A stretch of 64,000 nt of DNA from Gemmatimonadota bacterium (GCA_029262115.1 JAJCZZ010000005.1:44270-108269), one strand, 5' to 3'. Counted from the stretch's first letter, positions 51,428-60,631 are shown. Made by a program: numbers and translations. Notes: generated by a model from the letters alone, not told the origin.

Positions 51428-51499
51428 GGGGACTCCGCGAGGACGAGCGGACCGACCCCGGGTCAGAGTTGAGCGACCCAGCTACGTCAACGCCCCGCC

Positions 51500-52699
51500 T
51501 CAGGCCGGCCCATACGCGTACGCCACGACGCGCTGGATGTCGAGGTCGTCGGTCGAGACCCCGATGAGGCGCTGGTCGGCCACGGCGTGGACGCGAAGAC
51601 CCGCCGGGGTGACGAGGCGTGCGCGCGCCACGCCGTCCCGATCGAAGACCGTCCACTCGGTCTCCGGTGTGGTCGTGGGCGTGAACTTCTCCCACGGTCT
51701 GCGGTGTCGACCGACCCACACGCGTCCCCCGTCGTCGACGAGGAGGGTGTTGTAGGGAGGGTAATGATCGGCCGCCGGCATCTCCCGTCTCAGCATCTCC
51801 TCGAGTCCGTCCCGCTGATCGACGGGAACCGAGCGAACCTGTCCCTCGATCGTGCGTTCGATCATCTCGGCAGTGACGGTCCGATCCCAGTCAGGCCATC
51901 GGATCGTGGCCTCGAGGGCACCGGTCGCGCCAAACACGCGGATCTCCGGGGCCTCGGCGGCCCCGACAACGAAGTCATCGCCTCGTCCGGCGGCCACGGG
52001 CACGGCGCCCAACAAGGCGATACCCATGAGTTTTTCGCTCCGGAAGAACTCGGCACCAGGGAACGAGCCGTACCGTCCGACCACAGCTCCGTTGCGCCCG
52101 AGACGGAGGCTCTCGTTCATCGGTCGGCCCCTGCTCTCCTCCACGTCGGACAGCGATCCCATGCCTTGGACAGCGTATCCATCGCCGACTCGATGTAGCA
52201 TGGGCCCGTCGCCAGGACCGTGCGGAAGATCGACGGCGACCGCATGTACAAACACACCCTCGCCGTCGAACTCCGTCAGACGTCGACTGCGGAAGTCCCA
52301 CACCGCGACGGTATCGCCTCCGAGTGGAAGGACCCGAACCGGAACGCTGAATTCTCCGGGTCCTTCTCCCGGGCCACCTACGCTGCGAATCCACCCGCCG
52401 CCACGCTGAAGGAAGTGCAGGAGCCTTGACTGTCCGTCCAGAACGGCAAGGCGGCCGGACTCGAGCGGCTGCACGTCCACGATCCGTGCGAACGCCAGCG
52501 CCCCGTCCAGGTCGCCGACCGAGAACAGGGGCACCGAGTCGGCACGCCAGACCTCCAGAGACTCCATCGCGTTGGGGCTGTGGGTGACGATCGTCGCTCC
52601 GGCGCTATCGACGACGGCCGAGGAGGAAACCGCGGTATCCGACCCGCAGCCCCAGAGTGCGACCAGAGCGAGCGGAAGAACTGAGCGAAAGGCGGGCAC
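51500..52699 (-). CDS. Six-bladed beta-propeller lipoprotein
   Basis: A 399-residue protein from GTG 52699 (AGGAG six bases upstream) with a lipoprotein signal ending ALWGCG. It then shows propeller-type repeats: GRLAVLDGQSRLLHFL, GGPGEGPGEFSVPV, TVAVWDFRSRRLTEFDGEG, LLVDDGGRVWVGRHRRPWE. Similar to the 6-bladed beta-propeller (BF3886-like) proteins found in many Bacteroidota and Gemmatimonadota. Likely a surface-anchored binding protein; no partner is evident. Confidence 0.85.
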   Translation of the reverse strand: MPAFRSVLPLALVALWGCGSDTAVSSSAVVDSAGATIVTHSPNAMESLEVWRADSVPLFSVGDLDGALAFARIVDVQPLESGRLAVLDGQSRLLHFLQRGGGWIRSVGGPGEGPGEFSVPVRVLPLGGDTVAVWDFRSRRLTEFDGEGVFVHAVAVDLPHGPGDGPMLHRVGDGYAVQGMGSLSDVEESRGRPMNESLRLGRNGAVVGRYGSFPGAEFFRSEKLMGIALLGAVPVAAGRGDDFVVGAAEAPEIRVFGATGALEATIRWPDWDRTVTAEMIERTIEGQVRSVPVDQRDGLEEMLRREMPAADHYPPYNTLLVDDGGRVWVGRHRRPWEKFTPTTTPETEWTVFDRDGVARARLVTPAGLRVHAVADQRLIGVSTDDLDIQRVVAYAYGPA

Positions 52700-52909
52700 G
52701 TGGAGCTCCTGGGCTGGATTCGCGGCGGACAACTACACCTGTAGATACGCCCCGTCGGTCCCCGACTCAAGGGCCCGCCGAGGCGCCCTCGGTGCACGTC
52801 GTGCGCGTGGGTCGTCGTGCGGGTCAGTCGTCACCCGGCTTCGGCGCCCCGTCGCCCACTACTCCGGAGTTGACACGTCGCACCTCGCATCGCCATTCTC
52901 AGTTATAGG

Positions 52910-52920
52910 TTTACAGTAAA
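52910..52920. promoter_or_regulatory. Inverted-repeat candidate operator for the second PadR
   Basis: TTTAC-A-GTAAA is a perfect 5-bp inverted repeat in a clearly AT-rich patch (about 52890-52945) 32 bp before the PadR start. It is unlike the repeat before the first PadR gene, as expected for different paralogues. Confidence 0.4.
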
Positions 52921-52952
52921 TTGATTTTGACAGATAAACGATCCACTCGGGA

Positions 52953-53309
52953 ATGCCCGTGAGCCACCCCGCCGCCGACTTCCTGCCCCTACCCCACCTC
53001 CCGTTCCACGTCCTCCTGGCCCTGGCCGATGGAGAGCCGCGGCACGGGTGGGCGGTCATCAAACGCATCGACGAGATGACGGAGGGCGGCACCTGCCCGA
53101 GTACGGGTTCGCTCTACCTCGCTATGGGCCGCCTCGAAGATCGGGGTCTTCTCGAGCGGGTCGATCCACCCGCTGAGGAGCAGGACACGCGGCGGAAGTT
53201 CTATCGGCTGACCGCGCTCGGTGGGCGCGTGCTGGACGCAGAGTCGCGGCGGCTGGGCGCTCTCGTGGACGTAGCGCGGGCGAGTCGATTGCTTCGACCC
53301 GAACGATAG
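52953..53309 (+). CDS. PadR-family transcriptional regulator (second copy)
   Basis: A 118-residue winged-helix regulator: HVLLALADGEPRHGWAVIKRIDEMTEGG, STGSLYLAMGRLEDRGLLERV, RRKFYRLTALGGRVLDAE. It differs substantially from the PadR at 39334 and has a different candidate operator, so it probably senses a different compound. It lies 9 bp before its own ADOP permease gene. Confidence 0.92.
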   Translation: MPVSHPAADFLPLPHLPFHVLLALADGEPRHGWAVIKRIDEMTEGGTCPSTGSLYLAMGRLEDRGLLERVDPPAEEQDTRRKFYRLTALGGRVLDAESRRLGALVDVARASRLLRPER

Positions 53310-53318
53310 GACCAGCGC

Positions 53319-56045
53319 ATGGGGCGGTGGGGGCGGGTTTGGTACGACTGGGCGTTGCATCTCCTTCCGGAGGAGCATCGCCGTACTGTCGCCGACGACA
53401 TGCGCCACGACTTCGACCGCGCGCAGGCGGACGCGATGGACCGAGGTGGGCGCCCCGCCCTCACGCGCCTCTGGATCCGCGAGCTGTTCGGACTCCTGGG
53501 GGCGGCCTTCCGAGCCCGCCGACCCGACGCCTGGTCCCGCCGTACCGAACCGGGATCTCCGAACGACGCGCGAGCGCGGTACACGCACGCTGACTCCACC
53601 CTCCGACATCGGCCGACCATGGACACGATCGCCTCCGACCTTCGCTTCGCAGCCCGCACCTTCGTCCGGCGGCCGGGGCTTCTGCTCCTTGCTGTGCTGA
53701 CGCTCTCGCTGGGCATCGGGGCGAGCACCGCCATGTTCAGCGTAATCAACGCGGTCCTGCTCCGGCCCCTGGACTTCCCGGAGCCCGAGCAGATACAGGC
53801 GGTCTACCCCGCGTGGCCCGATCTCGTCGGCCATCCCACACTCGGTGATCTCGCGCTTCGGGGGACGTGGAGTTGGCCGGAACTCTGGTTGGTGGCCGAG
53901 CAACAGGACGTGTTCGAGCGCTTCGCCGGATACGCGCCCACGTCGCTGACGCTCTTCCAGGACGGTGGTCGCCCCGAACGCGTCCGTGCGGTAGCCACCT
54001 CCTGGGAACTGTTCCCGATGCTCGGCGCCTCCACCCGTCTGGGACGCACGTTCGACCAAACGGACGGAGTCGATGGAGATCGGTCGGTGCTGCTGAGCTA
54101 TGACAGCTGGACGGACCGCTTCGGGTCCGACCCCTCCGTCCTCGGCTCGGCCCTGAACTTCAATGAGCGGTCCTACACCGTCCTCGGCGTCCTCGAGGAG
54201 GGCTTCAAAGTGCCGGGAACGGATGCGGCATTCTGGATCTTCCGGACCGGGTCGAGCACGGACGCGGGGCTCGGCAACCACGGCAGTACGCGGGCACTGG
54301 GTCGACTCGCTCAGGGTGTGTCGGCCGAACAAGCTCAGGCCCAGGTCACGCAGATCCTCCAGAGCCTGCCTGTAGATCACGGGGTGCACGAGTCGACCGT
54401 TGCGAGCTTCCAGTCGGAGCTGACCCGGGGCGTGCGCCCGGTCCTCATCATCATGCTGGCGGCGTCGGGCCTCCTCTTGATCGTCGCGTGCGGAAACGTG
54501 GCCGCGCTGCTGCTGGGCGCGGGAATCGATCGGGAGCGGGAGCTTGCCGTGCGCGGAGCGGTCGGCGCCAGCCGCGGTCGGCTCGCGCAGCAACTTCTCA
54601 CAGAGAGCATGGTTCTGGCTGTCGCGGGAGCGGCCGGTGGGGCGACGGTGGCGGTGCTCGCCACACGTGCGCTCGCCTTCCTGGCTCCGCCTGGAGTCCC
54701 GAGACTCGCTGGCGTGGCCGTGGACGGAACCGTTCTCATGTTCTCGGTCGTGCTGGCGGTCGTTTGCGGCGTCGCGTTCGGCCTCTTGCCGGCGCTCAGT
54801 CTCTCCTCGACGGACCTGGCCGGCGCCATCGGCTCCAATCGGACGACCAGCGGGCGGCGTGCTCGCCTCCAGTCGTCCGTGGTCATCGGGGAGCTCGCGC
54901 TTGCGACGGTTCTCGTGGTGGGTGGTCTGTTGCTAGCCCGCACGGTATCCGCCCTCAACAGGGTCGACCCGGGCTTCGAGCACGAAGGACTCGTGGCGCT
55001 CTCGATCGCCTTCCCATCCGCTCGCTTCGACTCCGGTGATGACGACGCCGACCTCACCGCGGCGCAAGCGTATCGGACCCAGATCACCGAGGCGCTGGCC
55101 TCCGCACCGGGCGTTACGACCGTGCACAGCGTCTCCTCTCCTCCCTTCTTCGGCTGGCGCGCAAATAATGGTGTTGCGCCGGAGGGGTGGGCGGACCCGG
55201 ACAACGGGCCGGTCGCCGAGCGCCGCTTCGTCTCGCCGGGCTACTTCGAGTCCATGGGGATACCGATCCTGGAGGGACGGGGCTTCGAAGCGAACGATGA
55301 GATTCCGGACGGGGAGTGGGTGACGGTTGTCTCCGAGGGTTTGGCCGATCTCGCCTGGCCGAACGAGTCCGCCGTCGGAAAGCGACTCGAGTACTGGGGC
55401 GACCGCGACTCGCGGGTCATCGGCGTGGTCGGGTCGATCCGCGACGAGGATCTCGAGACCCGGACGGATCTCGCCTTCTACGCGCCTGCGGCGCAGGGCG
55501 GTGGCTTGGGCGCTCCATACATGGTCCGCGTTTCAGGTGACGCCACAGCGGCCATCACCGCCCTGCGCGAGCGTGTCTGGTCGGTCGACCCGAACCTGCC
55601 GATCACAAGGATCGCCACCGTCGACGACCTCATGTCCGACCAGCTGGCGGCCCAGCGCTACCGCGCCCGCCTGATGACCGTCTTCGCCGCGCTCGCTGGC
55701 CTGTTCGCCGTGCTCGGCATCTACGGCGTCACCGCCCGTTCCGTCGCCCGCCGCACGCAGGAGATGGGGCTGCGCGTGGCCCTCGGAGCCGACCGTGGCA
55801 GTGTGCACGCAATGGTCACAAAGGAGGCGGTGCGGCTGGCGGTGGTCGGGGTCGTCGTCGGCATCGCGGCGGCCGTGGCCATCGGGGGCGTCCTCGAACG
55901 GTTCCTCTGGGGTGTGAGCCGCGCCGATCCGGTCACGCTCGCGGCGGTCGGCATCGGCCTGCCGCTGCTGGCCGCCCTCGCGGCGGTCGCGCCCGCGCGG
56001 CGAGCCACCAATGTGGACCCGCTCCAGGCGCTGAAGGCGGAGTAG
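53319..56045 (+). CDS. ADOP-type ABC permease (second PadR-coupled copy)
   Basis: A 908-residue permease with a ~100-residue PadR-type N-terminal extension (WALHLLPEEHRRTVADDMRHDF), then MDTIASDLRFAARTF, LSLGIGASTAMFSV, a MacB core, an FtsX block (AALLLGAGIDRERELAVRGAVG), a second core and a final FtsX (RTQEMGLRVALGADRGSVHA). Together with the PadR gene it forms a self-regulated export module. Less similar to the other two ADOP permeases here than those are in their helix motifs. Substrate unknown. Confidence 0.92.
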   Translation: MGRWGRVWYDWALHLLPEEHRRTVADDMRHDFDRAQADAMDRGGRPALTRLWIRELFGLLGAAFRARRPDAWSRRTEPGSPNDARARYTHADSTLRHRPTMDTIASDLRFAARTFVRRPGLLLLAVLTLSLGIGASTAMFSVINAVLLRPLDFPEPEQIQAVYPAWPDLVGHPTLGDLALRGTWSWPELWLVAEQQDVFERFAGYAPTSLTLFQDGGRPERVRAVATSWELFPMLGASTRLGRTFDQTDGVDGDRSVLLSYDSWTDRFGSDPSVLGSALNFNERSYTVLGVLEEGFKVPGTDAAFWIFRTGSSTDAGLGNHGSTRALGRLAQGVSAEQAQAQVTQILQSLPVDHGVHESTVASFQSELTRGVRPVLIIMLAASGLLLIVACGNVAALLLGAGIDRERELAVRGAVGASRGRLAQQLLTESMVLAVAGAAGGATVAVLATRALAFLAPPGVPRLAGVAVDGTVLMFSVVLAVVCGVAFGLLPALSLSSTDLAGAIGSNRTTSGRRARLQSSVVIGELALATVLVVGGLLLARTVSALNRVDPGFEHEGLVALSIAFPSARFDSGDDDADLTAAQAYRTQITEALASAPGVTTVHSVSSPPFFGWRANNGVAPEGWADPDNGPVAERRFVSPGYFESMGIPILEGRGFEANDEIPDGEWVTVVSEGLADLAWPNESAVGKRLEYWGDRDSRVIGVVGSIRDEDLETRTDLAFYAPAAQGGGLGAPYMVRVSGDATAAITALRERVWSVDPNLPITRIATVDDLMSDQLAAQRYRARLMTVFAALAGLFAVLGIYGVTARSVARRTQEMGLRVALGADRGSVHAMVTKEAVRLAVVGVVVGIAAAVAIGGVLERFLWGVSRADPVTLAAVGIGLPLLAALAAVAPARRATNVDPLQALKAE

Positions 56046-56146
56046 CGGCTGCGGAAGGAGCGGAAGGAGGCCAAGGCGACCAGAGGCGAGGGCGAGGCCG
56101 CCCGTCCGGCTTGCCGCACCCAGTCTGCGACCGGCAGCTTGGCCCG

Positions 56147-57655
56147 ATGCCATCCCCACAGCTCTTCGACCGCGCGGTCGCGCATCGGGACCGCACGGCG
56201 TTGATCACGCCGGAGGGCAGCTTCGCCTTCGCGCAGTTGCTCGCGGCCTCCGCCGCGGCCGCCACGCGGCTTCTGGCGGGTCGTGACGGCCTGGAAGGCG
56301 AGCGGGTCTGCTTCCTTACGCCACCCGGGTGGGAGTATGTGGCCACCCAGTGGGCGATCTGGCGGGCAGGCGGCATGGCCGTCCCGTTGGCCGTGTCCCA
56401 CCCCCCGGCCGAACTGGCGTACGTGCTCGGCGACGCCGAACCGGAGGTGGTGGTCGCCCACCCCGACCTCGCGGATCGGGTGACCCCCGCCGCCACGGAG
56501 CGGCGGATCCCGCTGCTCCAGACACCGGCGCTGCTGCGGGATGGTCCCACCGGCCATCTCCCTGAACTCGACCTGGGCGACCCGGCCTTGATGCTCTACA
56601 CGTCCGGCACGACGGGCCAGCCGAAGGGCGTCGTGATCAGCCACGGCAACCTCGAAGCGCAGGTACACGCCCTCACCGAAGCGTGGAGGTGGCGGGCCGA
56701 CGACCACATCCTGCTCCACCTGCCGCTCCACCACGTCCACGGCATCGTGAACGTACTGGCCTGCGCCCTCTGGGCGGGCGCGATGTGCCAGGTCCTGCCC
56801 ACCTTCGCCGCGGAGGAAGTGTGGGAGCGGCTGGCCCAGGGTGACCTGACCCTCTACATGGCGGTACCGACGATCTACCGACGCCTTATCGACGCATGGG
56901 ACGCCTCGGACCCACCCACCCGGGAGCGATGGAGCCGAGGTGCCCGGGCCGCCCGCTTGATGGTGTCCGGATCCGCCGCCCTACCCGTTCCGACACTCGA
57001 GCGGTGGGAGGAGATCACGGGCCATCGCCTTCTGGAACGGTACGGGATGACGGAGATCGGCATGGCGCTGTCGAACCCCCTCGTGGGCGAGCGGCGCCCC
57101 GGCCACGTCGGCACGCCACTCCCCGACGTGGAGGTCCGACTGGTGGATGACGCGGGCGCACCCGTGCCTTCGGGCTCCAGCGGTACGATTCAAGTCCGGG
57201 GTCCCGCCGTGTTCGCGCGCTACTGGCGCCGCCCCGATGAGACCGCGGACGCGTTCGACGCAGACGGGTGGTTCCACACGGGGGACCAGGCGGTGGTGGA
57301 GGACGGCGCCTATCGCATTCTGGGCCGATCCTCCGTGGACATCCTGAAGACCGGCGGGGAGAAGGTGAGCGCGCTCGAGATCGAAGACGTGTTGCGGGCG
57401 CACCCCGCCGTCCAGGACGTGGCCGTCGTCGGCGTCGACGACCTCGCATGGGGCCAGCGCGTGTGCGCGGCGGTCGTTCCGGTGGGAGACCCCTCACCCG
57501 ACCAACTGCGAACCTTCGCCCGGGAGCGTCTCGCACCGTACAAGGTGCCAAAAGAGATCCGCCTGGTGGACCGCCTCCCGCGCAATGCGATGGGGAAGGT
57601 CACGAAGCCCCAGCTAACTGCCCTCTTCATCTCCACACCACCCGAGGCCTCATGA
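56147..57655 (+). CDS. Malonyl-CoA synthetase-like acyl-CoA ligase
   Basis: A 502-residue ANL-family ligase. The P-loop is LYTSGTTGQPKGVV, followed by ERYGMTEIGMALSNPLVGE, GWFHTGDQAV and GRSSVDILKTGGEKVSALEIE, with the C-terminal catalytic Lys near PRNAMGKVTK. The GMTEIGMALSNP and SSVDI(L/I)KTGG motifs match MatB/ACSF3, so malonate or methylmalonate activation is likely though not proven. The ATG at 56147 is preferred over an upstream TTG. The stop overlaps the start of the symporter gene (ATGA). Confidence 0.85.
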   Translation: MPSPQLFDRAVAHRDRTALITPEGSFAFAQLLAASAAAATRLLAGRDGLEGERVCFLTPPGWEYVATQWAIWRAGGMAVPLAVSHPPAELAYVLGDAEPEVVVAHPDLADRVTPAATERRIPLLQTPALLRDGPTGHLPELDLGDPALMLYTSGTTGQPKGVVISHGNLEAQVHALTEAWRWRADDHILLHLPLHHVHGIVNVLACALWAGAMCQVLPTFAAEEVWERLAQGDLTLYMAVPTIYRRLIDAWDASDPPTRERWSRGARAARLMVSGSAALPVPTLERWEEITGHRLLERYGMTEIGMALSNPLVGERRPGHVGTPLPDVEVRLVDDAGAPVPSGSSGTIQVRGPAVFARYWRRPDETADAFDADGWFHTGDQAVVEDGAYRILGRSSVDILKTGGEKVSALEIEDVLRAHPAVQDVAVVGVDDLAWGQRVCAAVVPVGDPSPDQLRTFARERLAPYKVPKEIRLVDRLPRNAMGKVTKPQLTALFISTPPEAS

Positions 57656-59154
57656 TCGACGCGGTGTTGGCCAACCTCCGTGAGTTCTGGCTCGTGCACA
57701 CCCTGCTGGTCGGGTACACCGTCATGCTCGCCCACCACGCCTGGACGGGAAACAAGAGCACGAAGAGCATTGCCGACTACTACGTCGGTGGGCGCGGCAT
57801 GGGCGGCCTCGTACTCGGCCTGTCGTTCTTTGCGACGTATTCGAGCACGAATTCCTTCGTCGGCTTCAGCGGTCAGGCGTACACGTGGGGGATTCCCTGG
57901 CTCCTGTTCGTCCCGACGGCCGTGGTGTTCTCCATCTTCGCGTGGACGGCGGTGGCGCCAAGGCTGCGCGCCTTCACCGGGGCCATGGGCTCCCTCACCA
58001 TCCCCGACTTCATCGGGTTCCGCTTCAGCAGCCGCCCGGCTCGGGTCGTGGCGGCCCTGGTGGTCGTGGTGGCGTCGCTCTTCTACATGACGGCCGTGTT
58101 CAAGGGCATCGGAAATCTGCTCGAGGTGTTCATGGACATTCCGTATCGGCTTTCGATCGGGATCGTCTTCGTGATCGTCATGCTCTACACGACGGTGGGC
58201 GGCTTCATCAGCGTTGTGAAGACCGACGCCGTCCAGGGGGGCGTCATGATTCTCGCCGCCATACTGATGTTCACGGGCACGGTTAGCGCGGCCGGCGGCC
58301 TCGGGGCACTGTCCGAGATCCGGGCGCAGCCGGGTGGGGAGGACCTGTTCAAGCTGGGCGGGGGAGTCGCTGTGCCCGTTCTTCTCGGCACCCTCTTCGC
58401 TGGGCTGGTGAAATTCGCCGTCGAGCCTCGGCAGCTTTCGCGCTTCTTCGCTCTCCGCGATGACCGAGCGATCCGCCAGGGGATGTGGGTCTCGACCCTG
58501 ACGTTCGCGGGTGTGTACTCTATGCTCATCCCCATCGGGATCTACGCGCGGAAGATCTTTCCGACGGGGATTGAGGACACCGACCTGGTCATCCCCACGC
58601 TCCTGACCGAAACGTTCAGCAGCGGGACGGCGGCCTTCCTTCTCGTGGCAATGGTGGCTGCCGCGATGTCATCCCTCGACTCGGTCCTCCTGGTCACGGC
58701 CTCCACCGCCGAGCGCGACCTCTTTGCCGCCTTCCGACCCGCGCGCACCGACGCCCAGTCCATGCGGGGCACCAAGCTCTGGGTCGTCTTCTTCGCTGCC
58801 GTGACCGCGGTCATTTCGCTCGACCCGCCGGGAGGGATCGTCGCCCTGACGGCGTTCTCCGGAAGCCTGTACGGGGCGTGTTTCGTGCCGGCCATCGTGC
58901 TCGGGCTCCACTGGCGGCGCGGGAGCGGGACCGCGGTGCTCGCTTCGTTCGCCAGCGGTATTGCCGTGCTTCTCCTTTGGGACTTCCTGCCTGGCTCCGC
59001 GGTGGTTCACGAAGTCTTTCCGGCGGTGGTCTGCTCGACGCTGGTCTATGTGGGAGTTTCACTGCTGACCCCTGTATCGGCTGACCCCATGGTGATGTCC
59101 TTGCTGGACGACCCGTCCGCGCGGGCACTGCCCGCCTCCGGAGGATCGAGATGA
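57652..59154 (+). CDS. Sodium:solute symporter (SSS family)
   Basis: A 500-residue protein with about 13 transmembrane helices. Family motifs: NKSTKSIADYYVGGRGMGG near the start, FATYSSTNSFVGFSG, IPDFIGFRFSSRPARV and VAAAMSSLDSVLLVTASTAERDLF. The ATG overlaps the ligase stop, so uptake and CoA activation are coupled. Together they suggest import and use of a carboxylate such as malonate (inference from the ligase). Confidence 0.9.
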   Translation: MIDAVLANLREFWLVHTLLVGYTVMLAHHAWTGNKSTKSIADYYVGGRGMGGLVLGLSFFATYSSTNSFVGFSGQAYTWGIPWLLFVPTAVVFSIFAWTAVAPRLRAFTGAMGSLTIPDFIGFRFSSRPARVVAALVVVVASLFYMTAVFKGIGNLLEVFMDIPYRLSIGIVFVIVMLYTTVGGFISVVKTDAVQGGVMILAAILMFTGTVSAAGGLGALSEIRAQPGGEDLFKLGGGVAVPVLLGTLFAGLVKFAVEPRQLSRFFALRDDRAIRQGMWVSTLTFAGVYSMLIPIGIYARKIFPTGIEDTDLVIPTLLTETFSSGTAAFLLVAMVAAAMSSLDSVLLVTASTAERDLFAAFRPARTDAQSMRGTKLWVVFFAAVTAVISLDPPGGIVALTAFSGSLYGACFVPAIVLGLHWRRGSGTAVLASFASGIAVLLLWDFLPGSAVVHEVFPAVVCSTLVYVGVSLLTPVSADPMVMSLLDDPSARALPASGGSR

Positions 59155-59284
59155 CAACGGTATGCGCCTGGTGTTGGGAACGTCACGCTGGTTCGGCCGG
59201 ACGGCACCCTCTTGCAGGGAACCGCAGAGAGACCGACCGTGTTGTCGAACCGACCATTACCTCTGACGTAAACGTGGACGCCCG

Positions 59285-59926
59285 ATGCCTCGCTTCCCCA
59301 CCCGTCCGCACACAGTCATCTTGGCAGCCCTCGGCGCGATCGCCGTGAGCGCTTGTGGTGCGCAGGACGAAACCCGCCGCCTGGGTCCGGCCGATGGTAC
59401 GGCCCTCAGCCCGGTCGACACCGGAAGGGTGGCCGTGGGCTCGCCCGCCCCGGACTTCACCCTGGTATCCTATCGGGGAGACAGGGTCACGTTGTCGGAC
59501 TATCGCGGGGAGAAGGACGTCATTCTGGTCTTCTACCGGGGCCACTGGTGACCATGGTGCGCCGGTCAGCTCGGGGAGCTGAGAGACCTGTTGACGCCGA
59601 CGCAGACGGAGAGCACGGAACTCCTGGCGGTCAGCATCGACGACCGTGAGAAACAGCAGATGATGATCGACCGCGTGGCCGAGCAGGACGGGCGTGTGCT
59701 GGACTTCCGACTGCTCTCCGATCCGGATCACGCGGTGATCGATCGGTATGGGCTTCTGAACCAGCAGGATCCGCGGCAGCGACCCATCCCCCACCCGACC
59801 GTATTCCTCGTAGACCGGGAAGGCGTCGTGCGGTGGAAGTTCATCGAGGTCAACTACAAGATCCGCCCGGAGAACTCCGACATTCTCGAGGCGCTCGCCG
59901 ACCTTCAGGCCCGGCAGATCTCGTAG
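59285..59926 (+). CDS. Lipoprotein peroxiredoxin-like selenoprotein with in-frame UGA (UxxC)
   Basis: Conventional translation stops at 59551 after ...LVFYRGHW and could only restart at 59591. Reading the UGA as selenocysteine gives one continuous 213-residue AhpC/TSA-type protein with the active site YRGHW-U89-PWC92, where homologues have Cys-x-x-Cys. Upstream are a lipobox (IAVSAC) and GSPAPDFTLVSYRGDRVTLSDYRG. Downstream are ELLAVSIDDREKQQMMIDRV, SDPDHAVIDRYGL and HPTVFLVDREGVVRWKF, all in one frame. A SECIS-like hairpin begins 15 bases after the UGA. It should act as a periplasmic peroxidase. Its end overlaps the opposite GNAT gene by 22 bp. Confidence 0.85.
59549..59588 (+). promoter_or_regulatory. 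UGA codon and SECIS-like hairpin of the peroxiredoxin gene
   Basis: The UGA at 59549-59551 is followed by 15 bases, then CAGCTC, a 3-base loop GGG and GAGCTG (59567-59581): a perfect 6-bp stem. An outer GGT/ACC pair closes over an AGAG bulge. The loop begins 21 bases after the UGA with G first, fitting bacterial SECIS rules. SelB recognition is inferred. Confidence 0.7.
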
Positions 59927-60441
59927 ATATCCACGGCCCCGACTTCGGGGTCCTCTCCCTGGCCGATCGCGACCATCCCAAGCTTTTTCGCGACTGCCAC
60001 GGAGGGCCCGTTCCAGGCCGGCACCGTGGCCAGTACGCGACGGACACCCGTCTGTTCGAGGGCCCATAGAATCAGGGCACCCGCAGCCTCGGTGGCGATT
60101 CCTCGACGCTCGTGCTGGGGATAGACGGAGTAGCCGATGACCACGGTTCCTTCCTCATCGGGCCGGCCCCCGAGGCCGCACACGCCCATCGCGCCGTCGT
60201 CGTCCCGAGACGACACCAACCAGACCCACCACCCCGCCTCGTCGGGTCCCTGAGCGGCCCGGTCCCGGATCATGGGGAGGTCGTCTCCGAGCAGCGGTGG
60301 CAGCTCGGGCGGGTCCGAAAATCGGACCCCCGTCAGATCGAAGAGCGCCGCCGCGTCCCCCTCGATCCACGCGCTCAGCGCGTCGGGATCCAGGGACGTG
60401 AGCCGAAGCCGGGATGTCGTAAGAACCAGCGGGTCGCTCAT
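59905..60441 (-). CDS. GNAT-family N-acetyltransferase
   Basis: A 178-residue acetyltransferase of the RimJ/RimL type: LTTSRLRLTSLDPDAL at the start, MGVCGLGGRPDEEGTVVIGYSVYPQHERRGIATEA as the acetyl-CoA site (Q-x-x-G-x-A variant QHERRGIATEA), then WNGPSVAVAKKLGM. It probably acetylates an N-terminus or small amine. The ATG at 60441 lies directly beside an 11-bp tandem repeat array. Its 3' end overlaps the selenoprotein gene. Confidence 0.87.
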   Translation of the reverse strand: MSDPLVLTTSRLRLTSLDPDALSAWIEGDAAALFDLTGVRFSDPPELPPLLGDDLPMIRDRAAQGPDEAGWWVWLVSSRDDDGAMGVCGLGGRPDEEGTVVIGYSVYPQHERRGIATEAAGALILWALEQTGVRRVLATVPAWNGPSVAVAKKLGMVAIGQGEDPEVGAVDIYEICRA

Positions 60442-60442
60442 A

Positions 60443-60497
60443 GGACGTAGGCAGGACGATCGCAGGACGATTACGGGACGATTACGGGACGAAGCGA
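60443..60497. repeat. Five-copy 11-bp tandem repeat in a divergent promoter region
   Basis: GGACG recurs at 60443, 60454, 60465, 60476 and 60487, an exact 11-bp period. The best-kept unit is GGACGATTACG. It begins one base upstream of the GNAT start codon, in the 190-bp space before the DUF4382 gene. The near-helical period suits a protein-binding array or a slippage-prone repeat. Confidence 0.8.
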
Positions 60498-60631
60498 GTG
60501 AGCGGTGGCATGTGTCCTGCTCGTTATGCCTCCGCGTTCAAGATCAGCCGGGGGCTTCCCGGTTGGCAACCAGCGGGTGCTCACTCGTATCGCCGCCCTC
60601 CGCTCACTCGATCCAGGCACGGGTAACGACC

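Noticed and set aside
52870..52907. TTGACA and TATAGG as a -35/-10 pair before the second PadR gene
   Set aside because: The spacing is about 27 bases, too long for a standard promoter.
59151..59348. A 65-codon frame starting MTTVCAWCWERHAG overlapping the symporter stop
   Set aside because: The CxxC caught attention, but the rest is unlike any protein and runs into the selenoprotein's signal peptide.
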